From contig NZ_QEII01000318.1 of NCBI RefSeq assembly GCF_003347515.1, positions 1 through 64,000 on the forward strand: a stretch of DNA of 64,000 bases. The letters run 5' to 3'. This document shows positions 55,140 through 64,000 of this stretch, one piece after another. Within the stretch, counting starts at the first letter, position 1. The number at the start of each line of letters is the position of its first letter. This stretch comes from Rhodoferax ferrireducens. GTDB taxonomy: Bacteria > Pseudomonadota > Gammaproteobacteria > Burkholderiales > Burkholderiaceae_C. The position numbers and the translations under genes were made by a program. Under the pieces are notes generated by a model, which searched no databases, had not been told where the DNA came from, and worked only from the letters and a program-made list of their open reading frames with translations.

Positions 55140-57209
55140 TCAGGCGCCGTGAATTTTCATCATCAGCGGGACGATCAACAAGGCCACAATGTTGATGATC
55201 TTGATGAGCGGATTGATCGCCGGACCAGCGGTGTCCTTGTAGGGGTCGCCCACGGTGTCACCGGTGACGGCAGCTTTGTGCGCTTCGGAGCCTTTGCCGC
55301 CGTGGTTGCCGTCTTCGATGTATTTTTTGGCATTGTCCCAGGCACCACCGCCCGTACACATCGAGATGGCCACAAACAGGCCCGTCACGATGGTGCCCAT
55401 CAACAAGCCCCCCAGCGCAGCGGGACCCAGGACCAGGCCCACCAGAATCGGCACCACCACGGGCAGCAGTGATGGGATCATCATTTCCTTGATGGCGGCG
55501 GTGGTCAGCATGTCCACAGCCGTGTCGTACTCGGGTTTGGCCGTGCCTTCCATGATGCCCTTGATGTCGCGGAATTGGCGCCGCACTTCAACCACCACCG
55601 CACCGGCAGCCCGGCCCACGGCTTCCATCGCCATGGCGCCGAACAGGTAGGGAATCAGGCCACCGATGAACAGGCCGATGATGACCATCGGGTTGCTCAG
55701 ATCGAAGCTGATGACCTTGCCATAGGCTTCCAGTTTGTGCGTGTAGTCGGCAAATAACACCAACGCAGCCAGACCGGCAGAACCGATGGCGTAGCCTTTG
55801 GTCACGGCTTTGGTTGTGTTGCCCACGGCGTCCAGCGGGTCGGTCACGTCGCGCACACTTTTGGGCATTTCGGCCATTTCGGCAATGCCGCCGGCGTTGT
55901 CGGTGATGGGGCCATAAGCATCCAGCGCCACCACAATGCCGGCCATGCTCAGCATGGAGGTGGCCGCGACGGCGATACCGTACAAGCCTGCCAGGGTAAA
56001 GGCGGTCCAGATGGCAACACAGACAAAAATCACCGGCCAGGCGGTGGAGCGCATGGAAACACCCAGACCGGCAATGATGTTGGTGCCGTGGCCTGTGGTG
56101 GAGGCTTGCGCGATGTGTTTCACCGGCGCGTATTGGGTGCCGGTGTAGTACTCGGTCACCCACACCAAAGCGGCTGTCAGCATCAGGCCGACGGCACAGG
56201 CGCCAAACAGCGCCATCTGGCTGCCATTGGCCTTGATGGCGTTGTCGGGCATCAGCCATTTCGTCACGAAGAAGAACGCCACGAGTGACAGCAAACCTGC
56301 GACGGCCAGGCCCTTGTACAAGGCCGGCATCACATTTTTCATGCCCGGCGAGGCCTTGACGAAGAAGCAGCCGATGATGGAGGCCACGATGGACACGGCG
56401 CCCAGCGCCAGCGGATAGACCACGGCGCCGGTGCCGGCACCGGTGACCAACAGGGCGCCGAGAATCATGGTGGCAATCAGCGTCACGGCATAGGTTTCAA
56501 ACAGGTCAGCGGCCATGCCGGCACAGTCGCCCACGTTGTCGCCCACGTTGTCGGCAATCACGGCCGGGTTGCGCGGGTCGTCCTCGGGGATGCCGGCTTC
56601 AACCTTGCCCACCAGGTCGGCGCCAACGTCAGCGCCTTTGGTGAAGATGCCACCGCCCAAACGGGCAAAGATGGAGATCAGCGATGCGCCAAAGGCAAAG
56701 CCGATCAGCGGGTTGAGCAGCTTGGCCAGGTTCATGTCCGGGGTCAGGTTGCCGTTGCCCACCAGGAACCAGTAAAAGCCGGTAACACCCAACAGGCCCA
56801 GCCCGACCACCAGCATGCCGGTGATGGCGCCGCCGCGAAAGGCCACGTCCAGCGCCGGGCCAATGCCTTTGGTGGCGGCCTGCGCGGTGCGGACATTGGC
56901 GCGGACCGACACGTTCATGCCGATGAAGCCACAGGCGCCTGACAGCGTCGCGCCAATTACGAAGCCGATGGCGCTCAGGGAATCAAGAAAGAAAAAGATC
57001 AATATGGCCAGCACCACGCCCACAATGGCAATAGTCTTGTACTGTCGTGCCAGATAGGCGGCTGCGCCGGTTTGAATGGCGGCTGCAATCTCTTGCATTC
57101 GCGGGTTGCCGGCGTCCTGGGAAAGAATCCAGCTGCGGGCCCAAAAGCCGTAAGCCACGGCAATGAACCCACAAATTAGCGCCAAAATCAGCGCGTAGTT
57201 GCCTGTCAT
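55140..57209 (-). CDS. hppA: Membrane-bound proton-translocating pyrophosphatase
   Basis: A 689-aa inner-membrane enzyme with about 16 helices that couples PPi hydrolysis to ion pumping. The substrate site motifs [11 protein letters not shown] (about residue 206) and [17 protein letters not shown] are intact. [16 protein letters not shown] carries Lys where potassium-dependent enzymes have Ala, which indicates the potassium-independent, proton-pumping class. ATG 57209 is preceded by AGGAG. It is divergent from the soluble pyrophosphatase gene, so two PPi-consuming enzymes share one upstream region. Confidence 0.96.
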   Translation of the reverse strand: MTGNYALILALICGFIAVAYGFWARSWILSQDAGNPRMQEIAAAIQTGAAAYLARQYKTIAIVGVVLAILIFFFLDSLSAIGFVIGATLSGACGFIGMNVSVRANVRTAQAATKGIGPALDVAFRGGAITGMLVVGLGLLGVTGFYWFLVGNGNLTPDMNLAKLLNPLIGFAFGASLISIFARLGGGIFTKGADVGADLVGKVEAGIPEDDPRNPAVIADNVGDNVGDCAGMAADLFETYAVTLIATMILGALLVTGAGTGAVVYPLALGAVSIVASIIGCFFVKASPGMKNVMPALYKGLAVAGLLSLVAFFFVTKWLMPDNAIKANGSQMALFGACAVGLMLTAALVWVTEYYTGTQYAPVKHIAQASTTGHGTNIIAGLGVSMRSTAWPVIFVCVAIWTAFTLAGLYGIAVAATSMLSMAGIVVALDAYGPITDNAGGIAEMAEMPKSVRDVTDPLDAVGNTTKAVTKGYAIGSAGLAALVLFADYTHKLEAYGKVISFDLSNPMVIIGLFIGGLIPYLFGAMAMEAVGRAAGAVVVEVRRQFRDIKGIMEGTAKPEYDTAVDMLTTAAIKEMMIPSLLPVVVPILVGLVLGPAALGGLLMGTIVTGLFVAISMCTGGGAWDNAKKYIEDGNHGGKGSEAHKAAVTGDTVGDPYKDTAGPAINPLIKIINIVALLIVPLMMKIHGA

Positions 57210-57434
57210 AAAAAACTCCTGTCGTTGTTTCGCTGAGTAGTGGTGCAACGCAAGCGGCACCACCGCTGCGTTGCTTCCTCGCTGCGAAACACCAATGGAA
57301 ATTGATGCAGGCGATTGGCCAACCGACTCAATGTACCGTGAAAAAAGTGGGTTTCAGGGCCCAGCAAGTGGTGAGTAAGTAAAATCAGGGTTAATCCTTA
57401 GACTTTACTGATTTAACTCAACCCAAGAACCACC

Positions 57435-57971
57435 ATGTCCCTTGACAACGTTACCCCTGGCAAAAACGCCCCCGAATCCTTCAATGTGATCATCGAAATT
57501 CCGATGAACGCCGATCCGGTGAAGTATGAAGTGGATAAAGCCACTGGCGCCATTTTTGTGGACCGCTTCATGAGCACCGCCATGCACTACCCCACCAACT
57601 ACGGATATGTGCCCAAAACCATCAGCGGCGACGGCGACCCGGTGGACGTGCTGGTGATCACGCCGGTGCCCCTCATCCCCGGCGTGGTGGTGACCTGCCG
57701 TGCCATCGGCATTTTGAAGATGACTGACGAAGCCGGTGAAGACGGCAAGGTGTTGGCGGTGCCCATCGACAAGATCCTGTCGCTGTACACCCGTTGGCAA
57801 AAGCCGGAAGACCTGAGCCCCGTGCGCCTGAAGACGATTGCCCACTTCTTTGAGCACTACAAAGACCTGGAAGAAGGCAAATGGGTCAAGATTCAAGGTT
57901 GGGAAGATGCGGAGTCGGCCAAGAAGGAAATTGTTGACGGCATGGCCAACTACAATAAAGCGCAAGAATAA
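57435..57971 (+). CDS. ppa: Soluble inorganic pyrophosphatase
   Basis: A 178-aa family I enzyme that hydrolyses PPi in the cytoplasm and drives biosynthetic reactions. It has [19 protein letters not shown] at about residues 16-34, the metal-binding signature DGDPVDVLV (about 66-74) and [11 protein letters not shown] at the end. The gene is divergent from hppA, 225 bp away. A dispersed repeat follows its stop codon. Confidence 0.97.
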   Translation: MSLDNVTPGKNAPESFNVIIEIPMNADPVKYEVDKATGAIFVDRFMSTAMHYPTNYGYVPKTISGDGDPVDVLVITPVPLIPGVVVTCRAIGILKMTDEAGEDGKVLAVPIDKILSLYTRWQKPEDLSPVRLKTIAHFFEHYKDLEEGKWVKIQGWEDAESAKKEIVDGMANYNKAQE

Positions 57972-57984
57972 TATTGCCATTATT

Positions 57985-58027
57985 GCTTCTAGCCCCCGTA
58001 GAATTGGCGCTAGTAGCTATTAAAAAC
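57985..58027 (+). repeat. Dispersed repeat copy 10, intergenic
   Basis: CTTCTAGCCCCCGTAGAATT, GGCGCTAGTAGCTATTAAAA. It lies just after ppa and before the convergent wax ester synthase gene. Confidence 0.75.
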
Positions 58028-58061
58028 GAAGCGCCTGCGGTGTTGCCACTAGCAGGCGTTT

Positions 58062-59528
58062 TTACTTTTGGGGCCGCGAATCGGCAGGGCGGGTCTGCAC
58101 AAAGCGCTTGCGGCCCGCCTCAAAGGCCTGCACCAATGCCTCCGTCAAATCATGAACATGGGGCACGGCCTTTTTATCCGCAATGACGCCGAAGTCCACC
58201 TCGCCAGCATAGGTCTGGATCGTGATGTTGAGCGCCAGGCCGTGAATAACGATCGACAGGGGATGAAAGGTGAGCATTTTTGCGCCCGCCATATACAAAG
58301 GCACTTGCGGCCCTGGCACATTGCTGATGACCAGATTGGCCAGCATGGGAAGGTGGTGCGACAGGCCGGTCGCGCTGTAAGCCTTGAAGGCGGCCTTGGC
58401 CACACCGCCAACGAGCCACGGCGCCAGCAAAGACGGGTAATCGGTGGGGATCACCCCTTTCAGGTCCACCCTGGCGGTCTTGACCTTGGCGGTGGAGGCC
58501 ATGATGGCTTGTAGGCGCTTCACGGGGTTGGCATAGTGGGTGCCCAGCGCCACCACGGTCATGGAGGCCTGGGTGTTGAGGTCCAGGTTGCCGGCCTCGC
58601 GCAGGCTGATCGGCATGGCGGCCAACATCGATTTCTTCGGAAGGCCGCCGTGTTTGCCCAGGTAAGTGCGCAGCGCCGTGGCGCAAATCCACAAGACGAC
58701 GTCGTTGAACGAGCCGTCTACCGCTTTGGCCATGGCGTGGCAGTCCGCGAACGGGATGCGTGCCGTGCCGAAGCTGCGCTCGCAGGTGACGGCTACGTTG
58801 AAATCAGTGATGGGCGCCAGACGCAACAGCGATGCAGGCCCTTGTCTGTCGCCAGCGCCGCTGAACGATTGTTTGATCAGCGTGCCGCCCAAGGCCTGGG
58901 CCGCGTGAGGCAGGGCCTTGATCAGTTTGACGTATTGCGCCAGTGAATTGGACAACACCGCGCCGATCATTTCCCCCCACTTGAGCTCGTGTTTTTTGGC
59001 ACCGCGGCGCACGGTTGCAGGCGGAGGGACTTTGCGCGGCTTGGCACTGATGTCCATGATGGCCTGGGTCAGGACGGTACCGCCTTTGCCGTCCAGCGCG
59101 GCATGGTGAACTTTGGAATACACGCCTGCGCACAGGCTACCATCCGGGCGCTGGATGGATTCAAAGACATGGAATTCCCACAAGGGCTGGGCGCGGTCCA
59201 TCAGCTGACTGTGCAATTCCGCGCACAACTCTTCCGCCTGGCGCACGCTCAGGGCTTTTGCCTTGACGGGGCGGATATGAAAGTCAAGGTCAACTTTGTC
59301 GACCTGGACCCAGGCCGGGTGTCCGAGGTCAAGCGGCATGAACCCGAGCTTGCGGCTGAAGATGGGCGCCAGATGCAGGCGCTGTGCAATGTGTGCTTTG
59401 AGGGCCTTGATCCAGCTGCCTTTGAATTCAGGCGGGAGTTCATAGAGACAAAACGAGCCGATGTGCATGGGCGTTTCGGGTGTCTCCAGATACAGGAAGG
59501 TGGCGTCGAGGCCGCTGAGTGTGTCCAT
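58062..59528 (-). CDS. Wax ester synthase/diacylglycerol acyltransferase (WS/DGAT)
   Basis: A 488-aa enzyme that esterifies fatty alcohols or diacylglycerol with acyl-CoA. The catalytic motif HHxxxDG reads KVHHAALDGKGG (about residues 137-148). The N-terminus LSGLDATFLYLETPETPMHIG and the later VISNVPGPQVPLYMAGAK are family signatures. ATG 59528 is preceded by GGAGAG. It implies storage of neutral lipid. No fatty acyl reductase gene is near. Confidence 0.93.
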   Translation of the reverse strand: MDTLSGLDATFLYLETPETPMHIGSFCLYELPPEFKGSWIKALKAHIAQRLHLAPIFSRKLGFMPLDLGHPAWVQVDKVDLDFHIRPVKAKALSVRQAEELCAELHSQLMDRAQPLWEFHVFESIQRPDGSLCAGVYSKVHHAALDGKGGTVLTQAIMDISAKPRKVPPPATVRRGAKKHELKWGEMIGAVLSNSLAQYVKLIKALPHAAQALGGTLIKQSFSGAGDRQGPASLLRLAPITDFNVAVTCERSFGTARIPFADCHAMAKAVDGSFNDVVLWICATALRTYLGKHGGLPKKSMLAAMPISLREAGNLDLNTQASMTVVALGTHYANPVKRLQAIMASTAKVKTARVDLKGVIPTDYPSLLAPWLVGGVAKAAFKAYSATGLSHHLPMLANLVISNVPGPQVPLYMAGAKMLTFHPLSIVIHGLALNITIQTYAGEVDFGVIADKKAVPHVHDLTEALVQAFEAGRKRFVQTRPADSRPQK

Positions 59529-59642
59529 GCATTTCTCTCCTGCCACGAGGGTAACCTGCCGCAGTCGGGTGCGCCACTGGCGTTTCGCCTTGCCCGTGTA
59601 TCATGCTTTGACCGACCCACCCGCAGCAAAGAGATCGACGCC

Positions 59643-60167
59643 ATGGATACAACGCAGAAAAAAACCTCAAACGCTTTTCAATCCGGTGGGTCCGCAACTC
59701 AAGCCGTGGCGGATGGCGGTCAATACCTCACTTTGCGGCTTGGGAGTGAGGAGTACGCCATCGATATCTTGCGCGTACAGGAAATCCGCTCCTATGAAGA
59801 GCCCACCCGCATGGTCAATGCGCCGGCATTCATCAAGGGGGTGATCAATCTGCGCGGTGTCATCGTGCCTATCGTCGACCTTCGCCTCAAGCTTAATATT
59901 GACAAGGTGGAGTACACCGAATTCACGGTCGTCATTATTCTGAACGTGCGTGGCACGGTTGTGGGCGCGGTGGTGGACGCGGTGTCGGATGTGGTCACCC
60001 TGACGTCGCAATCCATCAAGCCGGCGCCCCAGTTTGATGCCTCCAATGACGCCCGCTTCATCACGGGTCTGGCGAACGTGGGCGAGCGCATGCTGATCGT
60101 GATGAACATCGAGGCCTTGATGAGCAATGCCGAAATGGGCATGCTGTCTGCCACGCAGCATTCTTGA
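59643..60167 (+). CDS. cheW: Chemotaxis coupling protein CheW
   Basis: A 174-aa adaptor between chemoreceptors and CheA. The domain begins QYLTLRLGSEEYAIDILRVQEI (about residues 27-48 in part), continues with PAFIKGVINLRGVIVPIVDLR and ends with NVGERMLIVMNIEALM. A Gln/Ser-rich N-terminal tail precedes it. No other chemotaxis gene is in the window, so this is a detached copy. Confidence 0.93.
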   Translation: MDTTQKKTSNAFQSGGSATQAVADGGQYLTLRLGSEEYAIDILRVQEIRSYEEPTRMVNAPAFIKGVINLRGVIVPIVDLRLKLNIDKVEYTEFTVVIILNVRGTVVGAVVDAVSDVVTLTSQSIKPAPQFDASNDARFITGLANVGERMLIVMNIEALMSNAEMGMLSATQHS

Positions 60168-60214
60168 TGCCATCCGACACGCGGGCGTGACAGGCCACGA
60201 AACCCCGTAGTAGA

Positions 60215-61423
60215 TTACGTACCTGCCGGATGCCTGAAGGGGCTGCGCTGCTCCAGGACGTCAAGGTATTGGCCAATGCCCTGACCCTCACGCTCCAGAA
60301 AACGCTCTACCGCATCGGCAAACGACGGATGTGCCAGCCAGTGGGCACTGGTGGATTTGACAGGCAGCAAGGCCCTCGCCAATTTGTGCTCGCCTTGGGC
60401 CCCGCCCTCAAATCGCTGGTAACCGTGCTCAATACACCATTGCAGCGGCTGGTAGTAGCAGGCTTCAAAGTGCAGGCAGTCCACCCGCTCCAGTGCACCC
60501 CAGTAGCGTCCGTAGGCGATCGCCTCCTTGGTTTTTAAATCATTTAGGCATCTAGCCCCCGTATAGTCTGCGCTGATAGCTATCAAACTTGTAGCAATTG
60601 GCTGCCCCTGCCGCTCTGCCACGAACAGCAACCAGTTCTCCGGCATGGTGCTCGCCATGCGCCGGAAGAAGTCGCGGCTCAGGTAAGGCGCGTTGCCGTG
60701 CTCCAGGTAGGTGCGCTCGTAGCAGCGGTAGAAAAAATTCCAGTCTTCCGTCGTGATGGCCTGGCCCTGCGACCAGCGGAAGCTGACGCCGGCGTCCGCC
60801 ACCTTCCGACGTTCCTGACGGATTTTCTTGCGTTTTTCTTGCGACAGCGAGGCCAGAAAACCCTCGAAGTCCACATAGGCCGGGTCGCTGTTGGTCCAAT
60901 GAAACTGCACCGTATGGCGCAGCATCATCCCAGCCTGCTCGCATGCCAAGAGGTCGTCAACGCTGGAGAACAGCACATGCAGGGAAGACAGTTTTTCTGC
61001 TTCGCACCATTCAATCAGGGCCTTGGCCAACACGGCCCGGTCGGGCGCGGTGCGCGCCATCAAGCGCGTTCCGGGCACCGGGGTGAAGGGCACGGCCACC
61101 ACGGCTTTGGGGTAGTAGGCCAGGCCGTGTTGCCCATAGGCGTTGGCCCAAGCCTGGTCGAATACATACTCGCCGTAGGAATGGGTTTTGAGGTAGAGGG
61201 CACAGGCGCCCACCAGGGTGCCGTTCCTCTCCAAAAGAATGAAGCGGGGCGTCCAGCCGGTCGCGGGCGTAGCGCTGCCGCTGCCGTGCAAGGCAGCGAG
61301 GTACTCATGCCGCATAAAAGGGGTGATTTCTGGCTGCAAACTCAGCAATGCGTTCCAGTCGCCGGCATTCACCTCCGAGGGCGAGTTCATGACCCGGATG
61401 ACATAATCGTTCGACTCGTGCTT
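60215..61423 (-). CDS. DUF482 family N-acyltransferase (FemAB/GNAT-like)
   Basis: A protein of about 400 aa with a double GNAT-like fold. Recognisable segments are PEITPFMRHEYLAALHGSG near the start, SQEKRKKIRQERRKV, and FEACYYQPLQWCIEHGYQRFEGGAQGEHKLARAL near the end, the DUF482 signature. It probably transfers an amino acid or acyl group, exact role unknown. The start is uncertain: GTG 61423 is preferred, ATG 61390 is possible, and ATG 61459 would share CATG with nadE. A dispersed repeat copy is read antisense inside it as PIATSLIAISADYTGARCL. Confidence 0.85.
   Translation of the reverse strand, partial: KHESNDYVIRVMNSPSEVNAGDWNALLSLQPEITPFMRHEYLAALHGSGSATPATGWTPRFILLERNGTLVGACALYLKTHSYGEYVFDQAWANAYGQHGLAYYPKAVVAVPFTPVPGTRLMARTAPDRAVLAKALIEWCEAEKLSSLHVLFSSVDDLLACEQAGMMLRHTVQFHWTNSDPAYVDFEGFLASLSQEKRKKIRQERRKVADAGVSFRWSQGQAITTEDWNFFYRCYERTYLEHGNAPYLSRDFFRRMASTMPENWLLFVAERQGQPIATSLIAISADYTGARCLNDLKTKEAIAYGRYWGALERVDCLHFEACYYQPLQWCIEHGYQRFEGGAQGEHKLARALLPVKSTSAHWLAHPSFADAVERFLEREGQGIGQYLDVLEQRSPFRHPAGT
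60541..60600 (+). repeat. Dispersed repeat copy 11, in the DUF482 gene, antisense
   Basis: CATCTAGCCCCCGTATAGTC, TGCGCTGATAGCTATCAAAC and TTGTAGCAATTG. It is one of the best preserved copies. Confidence 0.75.
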
Positions 61424-61457
61424 CACTGGTTTTCCATTCCTTTTACACCTGCGGTCC

Positions 61458-63134
61458 ATGACACTCAAACTCTGCGTTGCCCAACTCAATTTCGTCGTTG
61501 GCGACTTGGCCGGCAACTCGCAAAAAATCATTGATGCGGCGCATTTGGCCTATGCCGATGGCGTGCGCCTGTTGCTGACGCCCGAACTCTCCATTTGCGG
61601 CTACGCCGCGGAAGACCTGTTCCTTCGTCACGCTTTTATTGATGCCTGCGATGATGCCGTGAAAACAGTGGCCCGAGCGCTGGCTGGGTTAAAAGACATG
61701 ACGGTGGTTGTCGGTCATCCGACCGGGGGCGACAGCCGCACCCGATCGGTGGCGGTGCAAAGCCGTTTCAACAGTGCCAGCGTCCTGTGCGAGGGGTCGG
61801 TGGTGGCTACCTACGCCAAGCGGGAGCTGCCCAACTACCAGGTGTTTGACGAACGCCGCTATTTCACCCCGGGGCAGGGTGTGTGTGTGTTTGAAGCGGG
61901 TGAGGCGGGCCACAAAGTCAAAGTCGGTCTGCTGATTTGTGAGGATGCCTGGTTTGAAGAGCCGGCACGGTTGACCCAAGCCGCCGGCGCCGACATGCTG
62001 GCGGTCATCAACGCGTCACCGTTTCATGTCGGCAAGGGCGACGAGCGCGAGCAGATGATGCGCATCCGGGTGGCGGCCTGTGGCTTGCCCTTGGTGTACG
62101 CGCATTTGGTGGGTGGTCAGGACGAAGTGATTTTTGAAGGGCATTCGTTTGCGCTCAACGCGGACGGCACGGTCGCCGGTCGCGCCCCTAGTTTTATAGA
62201 GAATGTGTTTGTAGTAGCCGTCGATCGGGCGCAGGCAGCTATTCATTTGGTAGCAAAGGTGGCGCCGCAACGATCTCCCGAGGCAGATCTGTGGGACGCA
62301 TTGGTGCTGGGCGTACGCGACTATATCGGCAAGAACGGCTTTCCCAGTGTGATTCTGGGCCTGTCGGGTGGCATTGATTCGGCGCTGGTACTGGCCGTGG
62401 CGGTGGACGCGCTGGGCAAGGACAGGGTCCGTACAGTCATGATGCCTTCGCCCTACACGGCCGACATCAGCTGGATTGACGCGCGTGACATGGCGGCTCG
62501 CCTGGGCGTGCGCTATGACGAGATTTCCATCGTGCCGGAGTTTGATGCCTTCAAAGCCTCGTTGGCAGGTGAGTTCAAGGGTCTGGCAGAGGACACGACC
62601 GAGGAGAATATCCAGGCCCGTATTCGGGGCACGCTGCTGATGGCGCTCTCCAACAAATTCGGCAGCATCGTTTTGACGACTGGCAACAAGTCTGAAATGG
62701 CAACGGGGTATTGCACACTCTACGGCGACATGGCCGGGGGTTTTGCCGTGATCAAGGATCTGGCCAAAACCACGGTGTTCAGGCTGGCGCGCTGGCGCAA
62801 CGTCAACGACCCCTACGGCACTCATCCTGAGCCGATTCCGGAGCGCATCATTACCCGTCCACCCAGTGCCGAGTTGCGCCCTGACCAGACTGATCAGGAC
62901 AGTTTGCCCCCCTATGAGGTGCTGGACGCGATTTTGGAGCGTTACATGGAGAACGACCAAGGCATGGAAGACATCATTGCCGCTGGCTTTGCCCGTGCCG
63001 ATGTGGAGAAAGTGACCCGCCTTATCAAGATCAACGAATACAAACGCCGACAGGCGCCTGTGGGCATTCGTGTAACTCACCGCAGCTTCGGCAAGGATTG
63101 GCGTTATCCTATTACCAATCGATTTCGCGCTTGA
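61458..63134 (+). CDS. nadE: Glutamine-dependent NAD+ synthetase
   Basis: A 558-aa enzyme completing NAD synthesis. The N-terminal nitrilase-type glutaminase has its triad in LTPELSICGY (Glu), YAKRELPNY (Lys) and LICEDAWFE (Cys). The synthetase domain starts near residue 270 with LGLSGGIDSALVLAVA, the PP-loop, and has TTGNKSEMATGYCTLYGDMAGG. A dispersed repeat copy lies in the linker between the domains (VAVDRAQAAIHLVAK). It is 15 bp upstream of glnB. Confidence 0.96.
   Translation: MTLKLCVAQLNFVVGDLAGNSQKIIDAAHLAYADGVRLLLTPELSICGYAAEDLFLRHAFIDACDDAVKTVARALAGLKDMTVVVGHPTGGDSRTRSVAVQSRFNSASVLCEGSVVATYAKRELPNYQVFDERRYFTPGQGVCVFEAGEAGHKVKVGLLICEDAWFEEPARLTQAAGADMLAVINASPFHVGKGDEREQMMRIRVAACGLPLVYAHLVGGQDEVIFEGHSFALNADGTVAGRAPSFIENVFVVAVDRAQAAIHLVAKVAPQRSPEADLWDALVLGVRDYIGKNGFPSVILGLSGGIDSALVLAVAVDALGKDRVRTVMMPSPYTADISWIDARDMAARLGVRYDEISIVPEFDAFKASLAGEFKGLAEDTTEENIQARIRGTLLMALSNKFGSIVLTTGNKSEMATGYCTLYGDMAGGFAVIKDLAKTTVFRLARWRNVNDPYGTHPEPIPERIITRPPSAELRPDQTDQDSLPPYEVLDAILERYMENDQGMEDIIAAGFARADVEKVTRLIKINEYKRRQAPVGIRVTHRSFGKDWRYPITNRFRA
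62211..62258 (+). repeat. Dispersed repeat copy 12, in nadE
   Basis: GTAGCCGTCGATCGG, GCGCAGGCAGCTATTCA and TTGGTAGCAAAG. The left half has decayed. It is read in the common phase as VAVDRAQAAIHLVA. Confidence 0.65.
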
Positions 63135-63140
63135 AGCTAA

Positions 63141-63488
<348 letters not shown>

Positions 63489-63500
63489 GAAATGCCGGAT

Positions 63501-63992
63501 TCACCGAGCTTGGGGACTCAGGCGTGGTTTTGACACCAGTCGGGTGCCCGCCAAGGCATCATGCCAAAACTGCTGTTGTGGATGAAAGCGGCTCAGAATG
63601 GCCCACACGGCTACCCAGCCGACAACGATAACGAGAGATTCAGCGCCCGTTAGGTTGAAGGGGGCTACTGCAGCCAGTGCCGGCAGGAACCAGAGCCAGC
63701 TCAATACGTAGCGCAGCAGCGCACGGGCCTGCGTTATCGGTTGCCCTTCAAGGTCCACGACCGTGATGTCCCAGGTTTTCATTGCAAGGGTTTGTCCCTT
63801 GGCCCAGAACCATACGAAATAGATGCCGAACACGACAAAAAGGAAGGCCTGAAGTGCGTGGCGGTTGTCCATGGCGTTGCGGGTTTGGCTCAGGGTGCCA
63901 AACAAGTAGCCGGCGATGAACACAACGCCGAACATCAACATACCTTCATAAAGCCAGCAGGCCATGCGGCGGGCCAGGCTGGGCGCCTTCAA
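63501..63992 (-). CDS. RDD family membrane protein, 5' end uncertain at the window edge
   Basis: At least 163 residues with three hydrophobic stretches. The first helix region has LARRMACWLYEGMLMFGVVF, and the second conserved part is WDITVVDLEGQPITQARALLRYVLSW. RDD proteins are small membrane proteins of unclear function, some linked to ion or drug transport. A TTG at 63992 could be the start, but the frame remains open to the window edge, so the gene may begin outside. Confidence 0.8.
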   Translation of the reverse strand: MKAPSLARRMACWLYEGMLMFGVVFIAGYLFGTLSQTRNAMDNRHALQAFLFVVFGIYFVWFWAKGQTLAMKTWDITVVDLEGQPITQARALLRYVLSWLWFLPALAAVAPFNLTGAESLVIVVGWVAVWAILSRFHPQQQFWHDALAGTRLVSKPRLSPQAR

Positions 63993-64000
63993 ATCGGGGC

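Overview
The window looks like a chromosomal segment of a betaproteobacterium of the order Burkholderiales, most likely a Comamonadaceae member close to Rhodoferax or Polaromonas. The basis is the high-GC coding, the protein character (clpS-clpA, pst-pho, AddAB-like pair, hppA/ppa, wax ester synthase) and a dispersed repeat family of a kind I associate with that family. No taxonomic search was possible, so genus level is inference.

Region 1 (1 to about 6 kb) is accessory DNA: a tyrosine recombinase, a long non-coding stretch, then a compact cassette with an actin-like ParM/StbA ATPase, a small partner protein, and two overlapping genes that together resemble one Cas4/RecB-type nuclease split in two. 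Downstream is AT-richer DNA with a 13-bp inverted repeat around a tiny hydrophobic ORF, tRNA-arm-like sequence and a possible orphan transcription unit. This looks like one end, or a remnant, of an integrated mobile element; its right edge probably lies between about 5.1 and 6.0 kb.

Region 2 (6 to 26 kb) is core genome. It holds clpS-clpA proteolysis genes, three orphan secreted or lipid-linked proteins, polyphosphate kinase 2 divergent from a complete pstSCAB-phoU-phoB-phoR phosphate regulon with a clear Pho box, an acetyltransferase/nitrilase pair, an ArnT-like membrane enzyme, ribosomal protein L31, Rho and thioredoxin.

Region 3 (26 to 42.7 kb) is rich in DNA metabolism: an AddB/AddA-like nuclease-helicase pair, a flavoprotein, a Xre/RES toxin-antitoxin pair with a double operator, the 4.5S RNA gene ffs, dnaX with an apparent programmed -1 frameshift signal, ybaB and recR. 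It continues with a transport binding protein, mltD, a decayed gloB, a methyltransferase and rnhA.

Region 4 (42.8 to 64 kb) contains an RND efflux adaptor and pump, a molybdenum cofactor cluster (moaA-mobA-moeA), dehydrogenases, an HDOD protein, membrane and soluble pyrophosphatases in divergent orientation, a wax ester synthase/DGAT, CheW, a DUF482 acyltransferase, NAD synthetase, a P-II protein and an RDD membrane protein cut by the window edge.

The most interesting signals are a repeat of about 45 to 60 bp found in twelve places, nine of them inside conserved genes and five read in the same codon phase; the frameshift signal in dnaX; the split Cas4-like nuclease next to a ParM-like ATPase; and the gloB deletion remnant.
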